Positions 8,983-17,566 of a stretch of 64,000 nt of DNA are shown in pieces. This DNA comes from CAWEQO01 sp963811225. Lineage in GTDB: Bacteria; Chloroflexota; Anaerolineae; Anaerolineales; Anaerolineaceae. The notes beneath the pieces were generated by a model that searched no databases, was not told where the DNA came from, and was given only the letters and a program-made list of their open reading frames with translations. The DNA is taken from contig CAWEQO010000013.1 of the NCBI GenBank assembly GCA_963811225.1, positions 186,001 through 250,000 of the forward strand. Reading direction: 5' to 3'. Both the position numbers and the translations under genes were made by a program. How positions within the stretch are numbered: the first letter of the stretch is position 1; every line of letters starts with the position of its first letter.

Positions 8983-9178
8983 GGTTAAAATTATACACGA
9001 ATTAAAAAGAATGACAACAAAAAAATGACCAATTTTTTCACAGAAGGGTAATTGTAATGTTTCTCGATCGATCCATTCATTCCGGCGGGCTGCCAACCAC
9101 AACTTTTGCACCCTTTTGCCTCGTAATTCGTATATATTGTTAATGAGAACGGGCGTTCCCCCAATCCTGAGTTCCTGG

Positions 9179-9184
9179 TATAAT
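9179..9184 (+). promoter_or_regulatory. -10 box for the DUF1232 gene
   Basis: TATAAT is preceded by TGG, close to an extended -10. The -35 region is poor. The leader would be only about 15 nt, carrying the AAGGAG ribosome-binding site at 9193-9198, 7 nt before the ATG at 9206. Confidence 0.45.
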
Positions 9185-9205
9185 TAACCACGAAGGAGAT
9201 TTAGA

Positions 9206-9553
9206 ATGTCTCAAAATAACCCTAGAGAAATCAAACCGGTTAACCCCGGATTCCTCGGACAGATTGCGCTGCAAGTCAAGCTCATCGTTCGCTTGATGGG
9301 CGATTCGCGCGTCAGTCCATTTCTAAAAGTCTTACCGGTTTTAAGCGTGCTTTATTGGTTGGTTCCCGATCTGCTCCCTGGGCCGATCGACGATGCCGGC
9401 TTGATGTTCCTGGGCGGCTATCTATTCGTCGAGCTGTGCCCGCGGGCGGTGGTCAACGAGCACCTGCGAGAACTTAAGGGAGAACCCACCGAACCTCCCA
9501 CGGAACAACCGCGCGATGACGTCATCGATGGCGAGTTCCACGACATACCGTAA
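9206..9553 (+). CDS. DUF1232 (YkvA-like) membrane-associated protein
   Basis: The 115-residue protein has the DUF1232 core: an amphipathic segment (LIVRLMGDSRVSPFLKVLPVLSVLYWLVPDLLPGPIDDAG) with the characteristic P-D-x-(L/I)-P-G-x-(I/L)-D-D pattern, followed by LFVELCPRAVVNEH. The family's role is unknown. The C-terminal tail is Pro/Glu-rich and likely disordered. The gene is monocistronic with its own SD and -10, and is divergent from the secreted repeat protein. Confidence 0.8.
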   Translation: MSQNNPREIKPVNPGFLGQIALQVKLIVRLMGDSRVSPFLKVLPVLSVLYWLVPDLLPGPIDDAGLMFLGGYLFVELCPRAVVNEHLRELKGEPTEPPTEQPRDDVIDGEFHDIP

Positions 9554-9716
9554 TCAGGCAACAATTCGAGAATTCCAAGCGTAAGATGGCGCTGTGATTT
9601 CCCGAATTTTCTAATCTGTCACTGCCTGGGCAAAGGGGTCCATGCCTGAGCAGCACCTTAACCGTAAAAACCAAAAGCCGGTCGCATTGAGGCCGGTCAT
9701 GCCAAACAATGCGGCC

Positions 9717-9749
9717 AGGTGGAACGCACTTCCAAAGTGCGTTCCACCT
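9717..9749. repeat. 14-bp perfect inverted repeat in the sugar-dehydrogenase leader
   Basis: AGGTGGAACGCACT (9717-9730) and its reverse complement (9736-9749) are separated by 5 nt. The hairpin ends 31 nt before the ATG at 9781. It may be a leader hairpin or the end of a dispersed element. No gene or other strong signal is seen in the rest of 9554-9780. Confidence 0.65.
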
Positions 9750-9780
9750 CTTCGCTCAATTAAAAAGGAGTATTACAACC

Positions 9781-11148
9781 ATGACGACCAGGACTGGTCC
9801 TATGGCTGGCATGCTCGCCCTCATCGGGCTCATGCTGCTGGCCGCTTGCGGATCGAATGGGGGAAATTCGCCGCAAGAGACCGCTACCAATTCCCCGGTC
9901 AATTCCGTCCTTCCAACCACCACTTCGGCAGTCATGCCAACCGCAGACCAACCCACCGTCACGAGCGATAATGCGCCCGCGAACGAACAGACGAGCGCCG
10001 CGCCTACCGCCCTCCCGGCGAACACCACTGTCCCCACCCCGCAAGCTGCGCCCACCGCAAACACCGTGACCCAGTTCCCTGCGGCCAACAGCGCTCAATG
10101 GGTTCCTTTCGTCTCCGGTCTCACCAAGCCCACCGACCTCAAAGACCCCGGCGACGGCTCGGGGCGGCTGTTCATCCTGGAGCAGCCCGGGCGCATCCGC
10201 ATCGTTCAGGACGGGCAGCTGCTGGATCAGCCCTTCTTGGATATTACCGGCCAGGTCGGCTCACAAGGCTCCGAGCAAGGCCTGCTCGGCATCGACTTCG
10301 ACCCTAACTTCGCCCAGAACGGCATCTTCTTCACCAACTACACCAACCGCCAGGGCAATTCGGTTGTCTCGCAGTGGAGCGTCTCCTCCTCCAATCCCAA
10401 TCAGGCCGACCAACAAAGCGAGCAAATCCTGCTGACCATCGACCAGCCCTATCAGAATCACAACGGCGGTGGTGTGCTCTTCGGGCCGGACGGCTATCTG
10501 TACCTGTCATTCGGAGACGGCGGCTCGGGCGGCGACCCGCAAGGCAACGCTCAGAACACCAGTACCTTGCTGGGAACCATCCTCCGCATCCAACCCGACT
10601 TGCAAGGCGGCTACAGCATCCCGCCCAATAATCCCTTCGCCAATGGCCAGGGTGGCCGGCAGGAGATCGACTTGTATGGTCTCCGCAACCCCTGGCGCTT
10701 CTCCTTCGATCCGGGTACCGGGGATATGTATATCGCCGACGTGGGCCAGAACCAGTGGGAAGAGGTCGATTTCCTCCCAGCGGGCGCGCCAGGCGGTGAG
10801 AACTTCGGTTGGAATTATTACGAAGGCAACCATATCTACGCCGGTCAGCCACCACAGGACATGGCGTTTACTTTCCCGGTCTACGAGTACTCGCATGACC
10901 AGGGCTGCTCGATCACGGGCGGATACGTCTACCGCGGCGCAAATTTGCCCAACTGGCAGGGTGTCTACCTGTTCGGCGATTACTGCTCGGGTGAGGTCTG
11001 GGGACTGCTGCAGGATGCCCAGGGACAGTGGCAGACGCAAGCTCTGTTCCAGACCCCCTACCGGATCAGCGCCTTCGGCCAGGACGCCGGCGGTAACGTC
11101 TATCTTTTGGATCACGGCCAGGGACAAGTGCTGAAGCTCGCTCCCTGA
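9781..11148 (+). CDS. PQQ-type sugar dehydrogenase-like lipoprotein (GSDH beta-propeller)
   Basis: The start at 9781 follows AAGGAG and begins a lipoprotein signal with lipobox LLAAC. A Thr/Pro/Ala/Asn-rich linker (about residues 25-100) leads to a soluble glucose/sorbosone dehydrogenase propeller. Motifs include VSGLTKPTDL, GRLFILEQPGRIRIV, SQGSEQGLLGIDFDPNF, NHNGGGVLFGPDGYLYLSFGDGG, LYGLRNPWRFSFD and MYIADVGQNQWEEVD. The family oxidises aldoses with PQQ on the outer face of the cell; some homologues are non-catalytic. The His in QNHNGG, equivalent to the catalytic His of soluble glucose dehydrogenases, is present. No PQQ synthesis genes are visible here. Confidence 0.87.
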   Translation: MTTRTGPMAGMLALIGLMLLAACGSNGGNSPQETATNSPVNSVLPTTTSAVMPTADQPTVTSDNAPANEQTSAAPTALPANTTVPTPQAAPTANTVTQFPAANSAQWVPFVSGLTKPTDLKDPGDGSGRLFILEQPGRIRIVQDGQLLDQPFLDITGQVGSQGSEQGLLGIDFDPNFAQNGIFFTNYTNRQGNSVVSQWSVSSSNPNQADQQSEQILLTIDQPYQNHNGGGVLFGPDGYLYLSFGDGGSGGDPQGNAQNTSTLLGTILRIQPDLQGGYSIPPNNPFANGQGGRQEIDLYGLRNPWRFSFDPGTGDMYIADVGQNQWEEVDFLPAGAPGGENFGWNYYEGNHIYAGQPPQDMAFTFPVYEYSHDQGCSITGGYVYRGANLPNWQGVYLFGDYCSGEVWGLLQDAQGQWQTQALFQTPYRISAFGQDAGGNVYLLDHGQGQVLKLAP

Positions 11149-11161
11149 TTCTAATGGGTTC

Positions 11162-11194
11162 AAAAAAGCCTCCGGCAGTGCCGGAGGCTTTTTT
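11162..11194 (+). terminator. Rho-independent terminator after the sugar dehydrogenase
   Basis: AAAAAAGCCTCCGGC, loop AGT, then GCCGGAGGCTTTTTT forms a canonical GC hairpin with flanking A and T runs 13 nt after the stop codon. It is symmetrical and would work in both directions. Confidence 0.92.
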
Positions 11195-11323
11195 GAATCA
11201 TTCTCATCCGATTACGCCATTTGTCTTGCCAAAATATGACGCTCTACACTATCCTAAATGATATTCTAAGGTTATATTTACCAATAAGACAGCATAAGGC
11301 GTCTTATTTATAGGAGGTGTACT

Positions 11324-11560
11324 GTGGCTTTTAAAACCTGGCAAGAGATCAAAGTTCGCTACTGCGACCACGCCGGTTGCCAAGTAGCGCTGGAAGCGGA
11401 AGTGGTTTACCCGGCAGAGTTCCTGCCCGAGCAGCCGCCTCGCGTCCTCGCGCATCGCTGCTCCCAGGCCGTTCGCTGCATGTTATTTAGTAAGCCCTCC
11501 TGCATGTGGGCTGGCAGCAACCCGCTCTACGATCCGTTCCTCGAGAAGAGCCAATCATAA
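11324..11560 (+). CDS. Small Cys-containing protein of unknown function
   Basis: A GTG start with a strong AGGAGGTG ribosome-binding site gives 78 residues. There are five cysteines: CDHAGC near residue 14, HRCSQAVRC near 45, and KPSC near 57. This spacing, with adjacent histidines, suggests a small zinc-binding fold. I do not recognise the family. It has its own terminator downstream. Confidence 0.65.
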   Translation: MAFKTWQEIKVRYCDHAGCQVALEAEVVYPAEFLPEQPPRVLAHRCSQAVRCMLFSKPSCMWAGSNPLYDPFLEKSQS

Positions 11561-11628
11561 CAACCACCCCGCTCTGCAGGTGAGCGTCGCAACGCATTCA
11601 TTCTTCTCTCCTACCTCATTACCTGGAC

Positions 11629-11664
11629 AAACCGAGCCCATCTTTCTGATGGGTTCGGTGGTTT
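11629..11664 (+). terminator. Hairpin terminator after the small Cys protein
   Basis: AAACCGAGCCCATC pairs across a TTTCT loop with GATGGGTTCGGT followed by GGTTT. It lies about 70 nt after the stop and before the convergent ACT gene. The rest of 11561-11749 shows no gene. Confidence 0.7.
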
Positions 11665-11749
11665 AATGATCCGCGCCTCCGCTGCGCCTGCACGGCAGTT
11701 CGGTTGTCGCCAAACCGGCGGCAAGTCAAACAGACGTGCGCACCACTTT

Positions 11750-12139
11750 TTACAGCCCCTGCACCACCACGTAACCCGCCTGCAGCAGCACCGATTTGGC
11801 CCGCTCCAGGTCGGCTTCTTTTAACAAAATGTAATCGGTGTTATAGGTGGACAGGGAAAAAATGCTGATCTCAGCCTTGGCCAGCGGCGAAGAAATATTC
11901 GCAATCACACCGACCATCGCAAAATCCAGGGGACCAGGCACCTGCAGCGCCCTCCACCCCTTCTCTACCTTCCAGCCCGGCTGGATGGCATCTTCTGGCA
12001 GCACCAGCGAGAGCTCCTCCGCCGTTCGGGTTATCGACCAAAAGGGCCGGCGCTGAATCTCCTCCGACAACTGCGTCCCAATCGGCGCCTGGCACACTGC
12101 CAGCTGTTCTGGCAGCACATTTAACGTCAAATTTGCCAT
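11750..12139 (-). CDS. ACT-domain protein (CASTOR-type ACT)
   Basis: This 129-residue protein has two ACT-like halves. The C-terminal part (FAMVGVIANISSPLAKAEISIFSLSTYNTDYILLKEADLERAKSVLLQAGY) is the classical CASTOR/DUF2241 ACT signature. Such proteins bind amino acids or similar ligands and usually act as regulators; no enzymatic role is expected. The gene lies 24 nt after the methyltransferase gene in the same direction and is probably the last gene of that operon. Confidence 0.83.
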   Translation of the reverse strand: MANLTLNVLPEQLAVCQAPIGTQLSEEIQRRPFWSITRTAEELSLVLPEDAIQPGWKVEKGWRALQVPGPLDFAMVGVIANISSPLAKAEISIFSLSTYNTDYILLKEADLERAKSVLLQAGYVVVQGL

Positions 12140-12163
12140 TTCTTCTCCCCTTTCAACTTCCCC

Positions 12164-12961
12164 CTATTCAGACAGCCGGGCAAGCAGTGAAAAGCTCAGC
12201 GGCGGCCTGGCAGTCTCTTGCTCCATATACGCGAACACGTTGGATAAATCATGCGGGTACTCTGCAAACGAGCGGATGGACAACCCTTGCCCCAGCACAG
12301 CCGAGAAGATATCCGATAATTTGTGATGGAACCAGTAGGTCGGCAGTGACTCGTAGGTGGTATGCCCGTAATAGTCCAATCCATCCTGGTCGATGTAGGG
12401 CTGCTCTTTGAAATACGAATGGTACAACTGCATGGGGTCCGGGTTGCCCGGCTCGAACATATCCAGGATCGGGTGCTCCTCGTAAATCAAGAGCCATCCC
12501 TCCGGGCTTAGCAGCCGCCGCACGACCTGAAAATAGCGCCCCAAGTCAGGGATCCAGCCCAGTGAACCCACCGAAATAAAGACGATGCCAAACAGATCAT
12601 TGTAGCTCTCGGGGATATCGTAGATGTCACTGGCAACAAACCGGCAGTCGATCCCACTCGCGGCTGCCAGCCGCCGGGCCTGCTCGATAAAAGCCTCTGA
12701 GATATCGAAGCCCGTGCAGCGCCCCGCTCCCAGGTTCTTGATGGACAGCAGCTCACGACCATTGTTGCACTGCAGCTGCGCTACCGGAGCGCCTTCCAGC
12801 CCCACTTGATGGAACAACCCGGTGATCGTTTCGTCCAACAAGCTGAAACCAGGGGTTTTAAAATCCTGCACGAGCCGCTCGAAGTTCTGGCGCTCATGCA
12901 CGCCGGCCGCCTGGTTCCAGGCCGCCCGGTTGGCACCGGTGTAATTTTCCGGATCGCTCAA
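12164..12961 (-). CDS. Class I SAM-dependent methyltransferase
   Basis: The 265-residue protein has a Rossmann methyltransferase core. Motif I is altered: VAQLQCNNGRELLSI instead of a D/E-x-G-x-G-x-G. The motif-II region is CTGFDISEAFIEQA and motif-III is FVASDIYDIP. The altered glycine loop (CNNGRE) is typical of one uncharacterised methyltransferase subgroup, so SAM binding is still likely. Its start overlaps the stop of the upstream DNA methyltransferase gene by four bases (ATGA in the coding strand), indicating coupling. The substrate is unknown. Confidence 0.83.
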   Translation of the reverse strand: MSDPENYTGANRAAWNQAAGVHERQNFERLVQDFKTPGFSLLDETITGLFHQVGLEGAPVAQLQCNNGRELLSIKNLGAGRCTGFDISEAFIEQARRLAAASGIDCRFVASDIYDIPESYNDLFGIVFISVGSLGWIPDLGRYFQVVRRLLSPEGWLLIYEEHPILDMFEPGNPDPMQLYHSYFKEQPYIDQDGLDYYGHTTYESLPTYWFHHKLSDIFSAVLGQGLSIRSFAEYPHDLSNVFAYMEQETARPPLSFSLLARLSE

Positions 12962-14070
12962 TCTTCCTCCTGCCCGGGTGGCGTTTCCATTTGCTGCCGC
13001 AAAACCTGTCGCAAATGATCGATCGGCAGCATCTCACCCTGCTCGTCCTGATAATACCAGTTGTCCCAGCCGTTGCAAGGAGCGCCTTCCAGCAGGCGCT
13101 TACCCGTCTGATGGATCGAGCCCACAAAGCCATCCATCACCAGCTTGCCGTCCGGCTTGATGCGCGCCGTCACGGTCATGTTTGGCTTGAAGTACAGCTG
13201 CTGGCCCGGCTTGAGGAAGCCGTACTCCAGCAGCCGGCTGAAGGGAATGCGCGCCTGCAGGCGCCTATGGTCGCGCACGTCGAAGGTGTAGTCATCGAAC
13301 AACTCGGGCATGACGCTTTCGATGCGCTCGCGCGCCAGTTGGATGTACGTCTCCTCACGCTCGATCCCGATCCACTCGCGGTGCAGCTTTTTAGCCACTG
13401 CCCCGGTGGTGCCCGTGCCGAAGAACGGGTCCAGCACCACATCTCCCGGGTTGCTGGAAGACAGGATGACACGATACAGCAGCGCTTCGGGCTTTTGGGT
13501 CGGGTGGGCCTTCTTGCCGTTCACCTTCAAACGCTCGGGACCCGAGCAGATGGGCAGCAGCCAGTCGCTGCGCATCTGCTTCTCGTCGTTAAACTCCTTC
13601 ATGGCTCCATGGTTGAAGGTGTACCGCCCCCCTTGCATTTTAGACACCCACAAGAGCGTCTCGTGCGCATTGGTAAAACGCACACCTCTGAAATTCGGCA
13701 TCGGGTTGCCTTTAATCCAGATCACGTCGTTTAAAAACCAATATCCAAGATCCTGCAGAATACGCCCGATCCGGTAAATATTATGGTAGCTGCCGATCAC
13801 CCACAGCGTTCCGGTGTCCTTCAACACCCGGCGGCAGGCCGATAACCAGCTGCGGGTGAAGATGTCGTATGCTTCAAAACTGCTGAAATGATCCCACGCA
13901 TCGTTGACCGCATCCACCCGGGTCATGTTGGGCCGCCACAGCTCCTGCTGCAATTGCAGGTTATAAGGCGGGTCGGCAAAGATTAAATCGATTGACTTCT
14001 CGGGTAAACCATCGAGAATCTCGATACAATCACCTTGCAGGACTTGCTGGAGCGGCAGCTTGGATTTCAT
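12958..14070 (-). CDS. CcrM-like solitary DNA N6-adenine methyltransferase (GANTC type)
   Basis: The 370-residue protein is a beta-class DNA methyltransferase: DPPY at 33-36 precedes FxGxG (DPFFGTGTTG, about residue 217), with a target-recognition region between. The C-terminal 90 residues carry the RAMA-type domain found in CcrM (LKPGQQLYFKP, VTARIKPDGKLVMDGFVGSIHQTG, CNGWDNWYY). CcrM methylates the adenine of GANTC in alphaproteobacteria. The same architecture here predicts GANTC specificity, although that is inference. No restriction endonuclease is adjacent, so it is probably an orphan regulatory or epigenetic enzyme. Confidence 0.88.
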   Translation of the reverse strand: MKSKLPLQQVLQGDCIEILDGLPEKSIDLIFADPPYNLQLQQELWRPNMTRVDAVNDAWDHFSSFEAYDIFTRSWLSACRRVLKDTGTLWVIGSYHNIYRIGRILQDLGYWFLNDVIWIKGNPMPNFRGVRFTNAHETLLWVSKMQGGRYTFNHGAMKEFNDEKQMRSDWLLPICSGPERLKVNGKKAHPTQKPEALLYRVILSSSNPGDVVLDPFFGTGTTGAVAKKLHREWIGIEREETYIQLARERIESVMPELFDDYTFDVRDHRRLQARIPFSRLLEYGFLKPGQQLYFKPNMTVTARIKPDGKLVMDGFVGSIHQTGKRLLEGAPCNGWDNWYYQDEQGEMLPIDHLRQVLRQQMETPPGQEED

Positions 14071-14085
14071 CGTCCCCCAATTGGT

Positions 14086-14946
14086 TTATTCTTCCTCTTC
14101 CTGCACTTCGGATGGACGGTAATGGCGCGCGTAATACTGCTTCAAGCCATGGCGCAGCCGGTTCATGTACAGCGTTTCCAATTCTGGCACGGCCTGGAAT
14201 TGGCCGACCAGGCCGGGCACCAGTTTAGCGGTATCCTCAGCGGGAGCCCCGGCTTCGGCCAGCGCTTCGGTTTCCCGCTTGACCGTTTCCAGGAAAGCCA
14301 GCTGCTGGCGCACATCGTTAAACGTAGCCAGTCCGCCCCGGCTGCTGACCAGGATCCAATCCTGATAGTCTGGCGAGAGCAGCATGTTCAGCAGATCGAT
14401 CCAGGCATCCAGATTGGCGCCCGAGAAGAAGGGCGGCTGTTTCAACGTGACAGCATCACCCAGGAATACCACCTGCTGCTCTGGCAGCGATACCCAAATG
14501 GCATCCGGGGCCGGGCCGGGCCGGTATTCCAACATGACCGGACTGCCGTTCCAGTTGACCTTCAACTCTTCGGAGAAGGTGATCTCCGGCGGCGCCCAGC
14601 GCACGCTGCCCAGGTTGTTGTACAGTTCCCACTCAGCGCCGATGTCGTTCGGCTGAGCTTTGAAAGTCGCCGGGCGGTTGCGCAGGATCTCGGCCATTTT
14701 CTCGTGGCCCACGATGGTGCAGTCCATCGCCCGCACGCCAAGCGTCCGGTCCAGGTGGGCATCCAGGTTGACCAGTAAGCGGTCGACCCCGCCGCCCAGG
14801 TTGAGCAGCGCCGAGCGCCAAGACCGGGCATCCTCCGCTCGGAAGGGCGCATCGATCAAGATCAGGCCGTGCGGCCAATTAATGGCCCCTACGGTCACCC
14901 CGGCGTAAATTGTCTCGATATAAATATGTGGCGCAATTTCTTGCAT
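14086..14946 (-). CDS. Metallo-beta-lactamase-fold protein with degenerate metal site
   Basis: The 286-residue protein has the MBL beginning (IAPHIYIETIYAGVTVGAINWPHGLILIDAPFRAED) and later LPEQQVVFLGDAV. The HxHxDH signature is replaced by DAHLDR (about residues 62-67), so two of four ligands are changed. The last GHG motif reads SSRGG. The Asp of LGDAV is retained. Zinc-dependent hydrolysis is therefore doubtful. It may bind one metal, or serve a non-catalytic role. It lies 15 nt upstream of the ccrM-like gene in the same direction. Confidence 0.75.
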   Translation of the reverse strand: MQEIAPHIYIETIYAGVTVGAINWPHGLILIDAPFRAEDARSWRSALLNLGGGVDRLLVNLDAHLDRTLGVRAMDCTIVGHEKMAEILRNRPATFKAQPNDIGAEWELYNNLGSVRWAPPEITFSEELKVNWNGSPVMLEYRPGPAPDAIWVSLPEQQVVFLGDAVTLKQPPFFSGANLDAWIDLLNMLLSPDYQDWILVSSRGGLATFNDVRQQLAFLETVKRETEALAEAGAPAEDTAKLVPGLVGQFQAVPELETLYMNRLRHGLKQYYARHYRPSEVQEEEE

Positions 14947-15053
14947 GTGAATCCTCTATCCTTCAAGAATGTCTGGAAAGCGCAGATTTGCGGCCTCTCC
15001 AACTCTCTCTAACTATAACGCATGAACAATCGTTTTGCTTACGCGGATAGGCT

Positions 15054-16622
15054 CTATGTCTGGCGAGCAGCCGGGAGCAGGAACAGGAAGCGGCTGCCTG
15101 CCCCTTCCTGGCTCTCGACCCAGATGTTCCCGCCGTGGGCTTGCACGGCCAGGCGGCAGAAAGCCAGCCCCAGCCCCACGCCGCGCGGGTAACGCTCTGT
15201 CTGCAGCCGAATGAACTTGTTAAAGATGTGCTCTTGGGCTTCCTGGGGAATACCCGGACCACTGTCCTGCACCCACAGAAGCACCCAATCCCCCTGATCC
15301 TGACCACCGATGACGATCTTGCCGTTGATCGGTGTGAACTTGGTGGCGTTCTCTACCAGGTTGATCAGCACCCTCCGGACCATGTCTGAATCCACCCACA
15401 GCATCGGGAAGGATTCCGGCAGTTCCACGTCCACCAGCTGCTGCTTGCCCTCCACTACCGGACCCACCGCCTCCAGCGACTCTCTCACCAAATCCCCCAC
15501 GTTAACCGTCGTGCGATTGGTGATCGGTTGGCCGGATTCCAGGCGGTTGATATCGAGCAGCGAGCTGATCAAACGCTGCAGCCGCTCGGTCGAGCGATTG
15601 GCGATCGAAAAGATCGACTTCAGGGACGGCGACTCTTCCATCGAAACCATCGAAGAGAGCATATCCAGGCTGGAGACGATGTTGGCCAGCGGCGAGCGGA
15701 GATCGTGGTAGATCATCGCCATCAAATCTTCCTGCAGCGAATCCAGCGCCTTGCGTTCTGAGATGTCGTGCAGCGTCCACTGGACCGACGTTTCGGCTCC
15801 GATTTGCACCTCACGCACGTGCACTTCTACCGGCAGAGCTTCCAGGTTCGTCCTGCGCAGGTCCGACTCATAGGTGACCGTCTTGCTCTCCCGCAGGTTC
15901 TGGTACTTCTCCCCCAGCAGGTCCAGGCGCAGCTCGATCAGGTTCGACACCCGCATCCCCTTCCAATCGGCCCGGGAGTAACCGGTGACGAGCTCAGCCT
16001 GACGGTTTGCTTCCAGCACCTCTCCATCGAAGTTGGTGATCAGGATCGGATCGATGCTGTCGTCGAACAACTCATGATAACGCCTGGTTGCCAACTCTAA
16101 GGAATCATACAGGCGCGCATTGAAAATGGCAATGCTGGCCTGGTCTGCAATCGCCTGCAGCAGGGCCATCTGCTCCTGATTGAAAAACTCAGGTGAGGGG
16201 TAGACGATCGTCAGCACGCCCACCAACTCGTCGCGCGACTCCAGTGGCAGGCAAATTGCAGATTTCGCGCCGCTCTGTTCAGCCGAATCATCCGCCCGCT
16301 GCAGCCAACGCTCGTCCTTGCTGGTGTTGGGCACCAGCACCGCCTCACGGTGGCGCAGCACCCAGCCCGCCAGCCCTTGATCGATCGTATCTTTCAAGCG
16401 TTCGGTCGTCTGGGGCAATAACTGGTCACGGATGACGATGGCTGCATCGATGGGTTCTTCGTGCTCGTCCAACACGATCAGCGTCCCCCGCTCGGCGCCC
16501 ACGTTGCGGATCGAGAGAAACAACACACGACTGAGCACTGCGTGCAAATCCAGTGTGGTCGCCAACTCACGGCTTATATTGTAGAGTAACTCTAGTGATG
16601 CTCGCGTGGCATCATTCGTCAT
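15054..16622 (-). CDS. Sensor histidine kinase (GAF-PAS-HisKA-HATPase)
   Basis: The 522-residue cytoplasmic kinase has an N-terminal GAF domain (about 20-170), a PAS domain (about 180-290), HisKA with the H-box MIYHDLRSPLANIVSSLDM (about 305) and a HATPase_c domain with N-box NLVENATKF, G1 DSGPGIP and G2 GVGLGLAF. No transmembrane segment or receiver is present. No cognate response regulator is adjacent, so it is an orphan kinase. The ligand sensed is unknown. Confidence 0.9.
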   Translation of the reverse strand: MTNDATRASLELLYNISRELATTLDLHAVLSRVLFLSIRNVGAERGTLIVLDEHEEPIDAAIVIRDQLLPQTTERLKDTIDQGLAGWVLRHREAVLVPNTSKDERWLQRADDSAEQSGAKSAICLPLESRDELVGVLTIVYPSPEFFNQEQMALLQAIADQASIAIFNARLYDSLELATRRYHELFDDSIDPILITNFDGEVLEANRQAELVTGYSRADWKGMRVSNLIELRLDLLGEKYQNLRESKTVTYESDLRRTNLEALPVEVHVREVQIGAETSVQWTLHDISERKALDSLQEDLMAMIYHDLRSPLANIVSSLDMLSSMVSMEESPSLKSIFSIANRSTERLQRLISSLLDINRLESGQPITNRTTVNVGDLVRESLEAVGPVVEGKQQLVDVELPESFPMLWVDSDMVRRVLINLVENATKFTPINGKIVIGGQDQGDWVLLWVQDSGPGIPQEAQEHIFNKFIRLQTERYPRGVGLGLAFCRLAVQAHGGNIWVESQEGAGSRFLFLLPAARQT

Positions 16623-16643
16623 GGATGTCTCCCACCCGCATTT

Positions 16644-17450
16644 CTACCGATCCACTCCCGCTTGCAGCGACTGCCGGACGGCGTTACAGCGCTCACAGTG
16701 GGAGTCGCCGCACAGCATGGCCAGGGGATCGTTACGCAAGAAGCCGGAAACAATCTCGACCATTGGCTGCAGGCGCACCGCCCGCACATCGGCCTTGCCG
16801 ATCTGCGCCCTGCGGGTAATGCCCTTGAGCAGCGGGTCGACCTGCTGGAATCCCTGCGAGCAGCCTGGGAACCCGGGGCATTCTTTAATGCCTTCGCGGG
16901 TAAGCGCCCAGCGCGTGAACTGCCTACGCCCCATTAACCGCTCGGCATAATGGATCGACGTGTTGGTCGTCTGATCGACACCGATCAGCACTACCCAACC
17001 GTCCTGCTTCTCCAGCGCGCCAATTGGGGCAAGCGGCTCTTCCAGCGTTTGCGCCTGCAAGGCAGTGTCGACGTTTAAGCCTGCGAAGGACAGGATCGGG
17101 TGATTGGAGCGCTTCACACCTTCGTGCCTGCGGAAGGTCTCGGCGATCACGCCCATCATCATGTCGGCGGGCATATCCGGCTTGAAAAACTCGGCCATGC
17201 GGTTGCGGTCCTTGCCGGAACCGTAGACGATGCCGTTGTTCTCTGGGCCGGTTTCCGGCGTCAGCATGGTTTTATAGGTAAAGGCAGGCATCATTAAGGA
17301 GTCGACCGTCATCAGCAGCGCCCCTAAGATTGTATCTGCGCCGCCGCGAACATCCCCGAAAGCGGACAAAGAGGCGTGCGCGATAACCGGCTTTTCTCGC
17401 CCCAGGTTCAACTGCCTGAGGCCGGTGACGATATCTCGGAATGAAACCAT
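16644..17450 (-). CDS. Aminoglycoside N(3)-acetyltransferase-like protein
   Basis: I placed the start at 17450 (GGGAGGGT precedes the ATG); the longer in-frame reading has no homology and overlaps the next gene. The 268-residue product has the AAC(3)/YokD pattern: HASLSAFGDVRGGADTILGAL, MMPAFTYKTM, RSNHPILSFAGLN and NTSIHYAERL, whose His and Glu match the catalytic pair of the family. Such enzymes transfer acetyl from acetyl-CoA, but many are not resistance enzymes. The C-terminus carries CGDSHCERC, a possible metal site that is unusual for the family. It lies 21 nt upstream of the kinase gene. Confidence 0.8.
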   Translation of the reverse strand: MVSFRDIVTGLRQLNLGREKPVIAHASLSAFGDVRGGADTILGALLMTVDSLMMPAFTYKTMLTPETGPENNGIVYGSGKDRNRMAEFFKPDMPADMMMGVIAETFRRHEGVKRSNHPILSFAGLNVDTALQAQTLEEPLAPIGALEKQDGWVVLIGVDQTTNTSIHYAERLMGRRQFTRWALTREGIKECPGFPGCSQGFQQVDPLLKGITRRAQIGKADVRAVRLQPMVEIVSGFLRNDPLAMLCGDSHCERCNAVRQSLQAGVDR

Positions 17451-17566
17451 ACCCTCCCATTCCTTTCCATTATTGTAACCGTTTGAGTCATCGACCGTCT
17501 CAAAAGAGGGGCCACTGCAGCGCCTTCTAGCGGAACACGTCACTGTCGGAACGGTTACAATATTTT

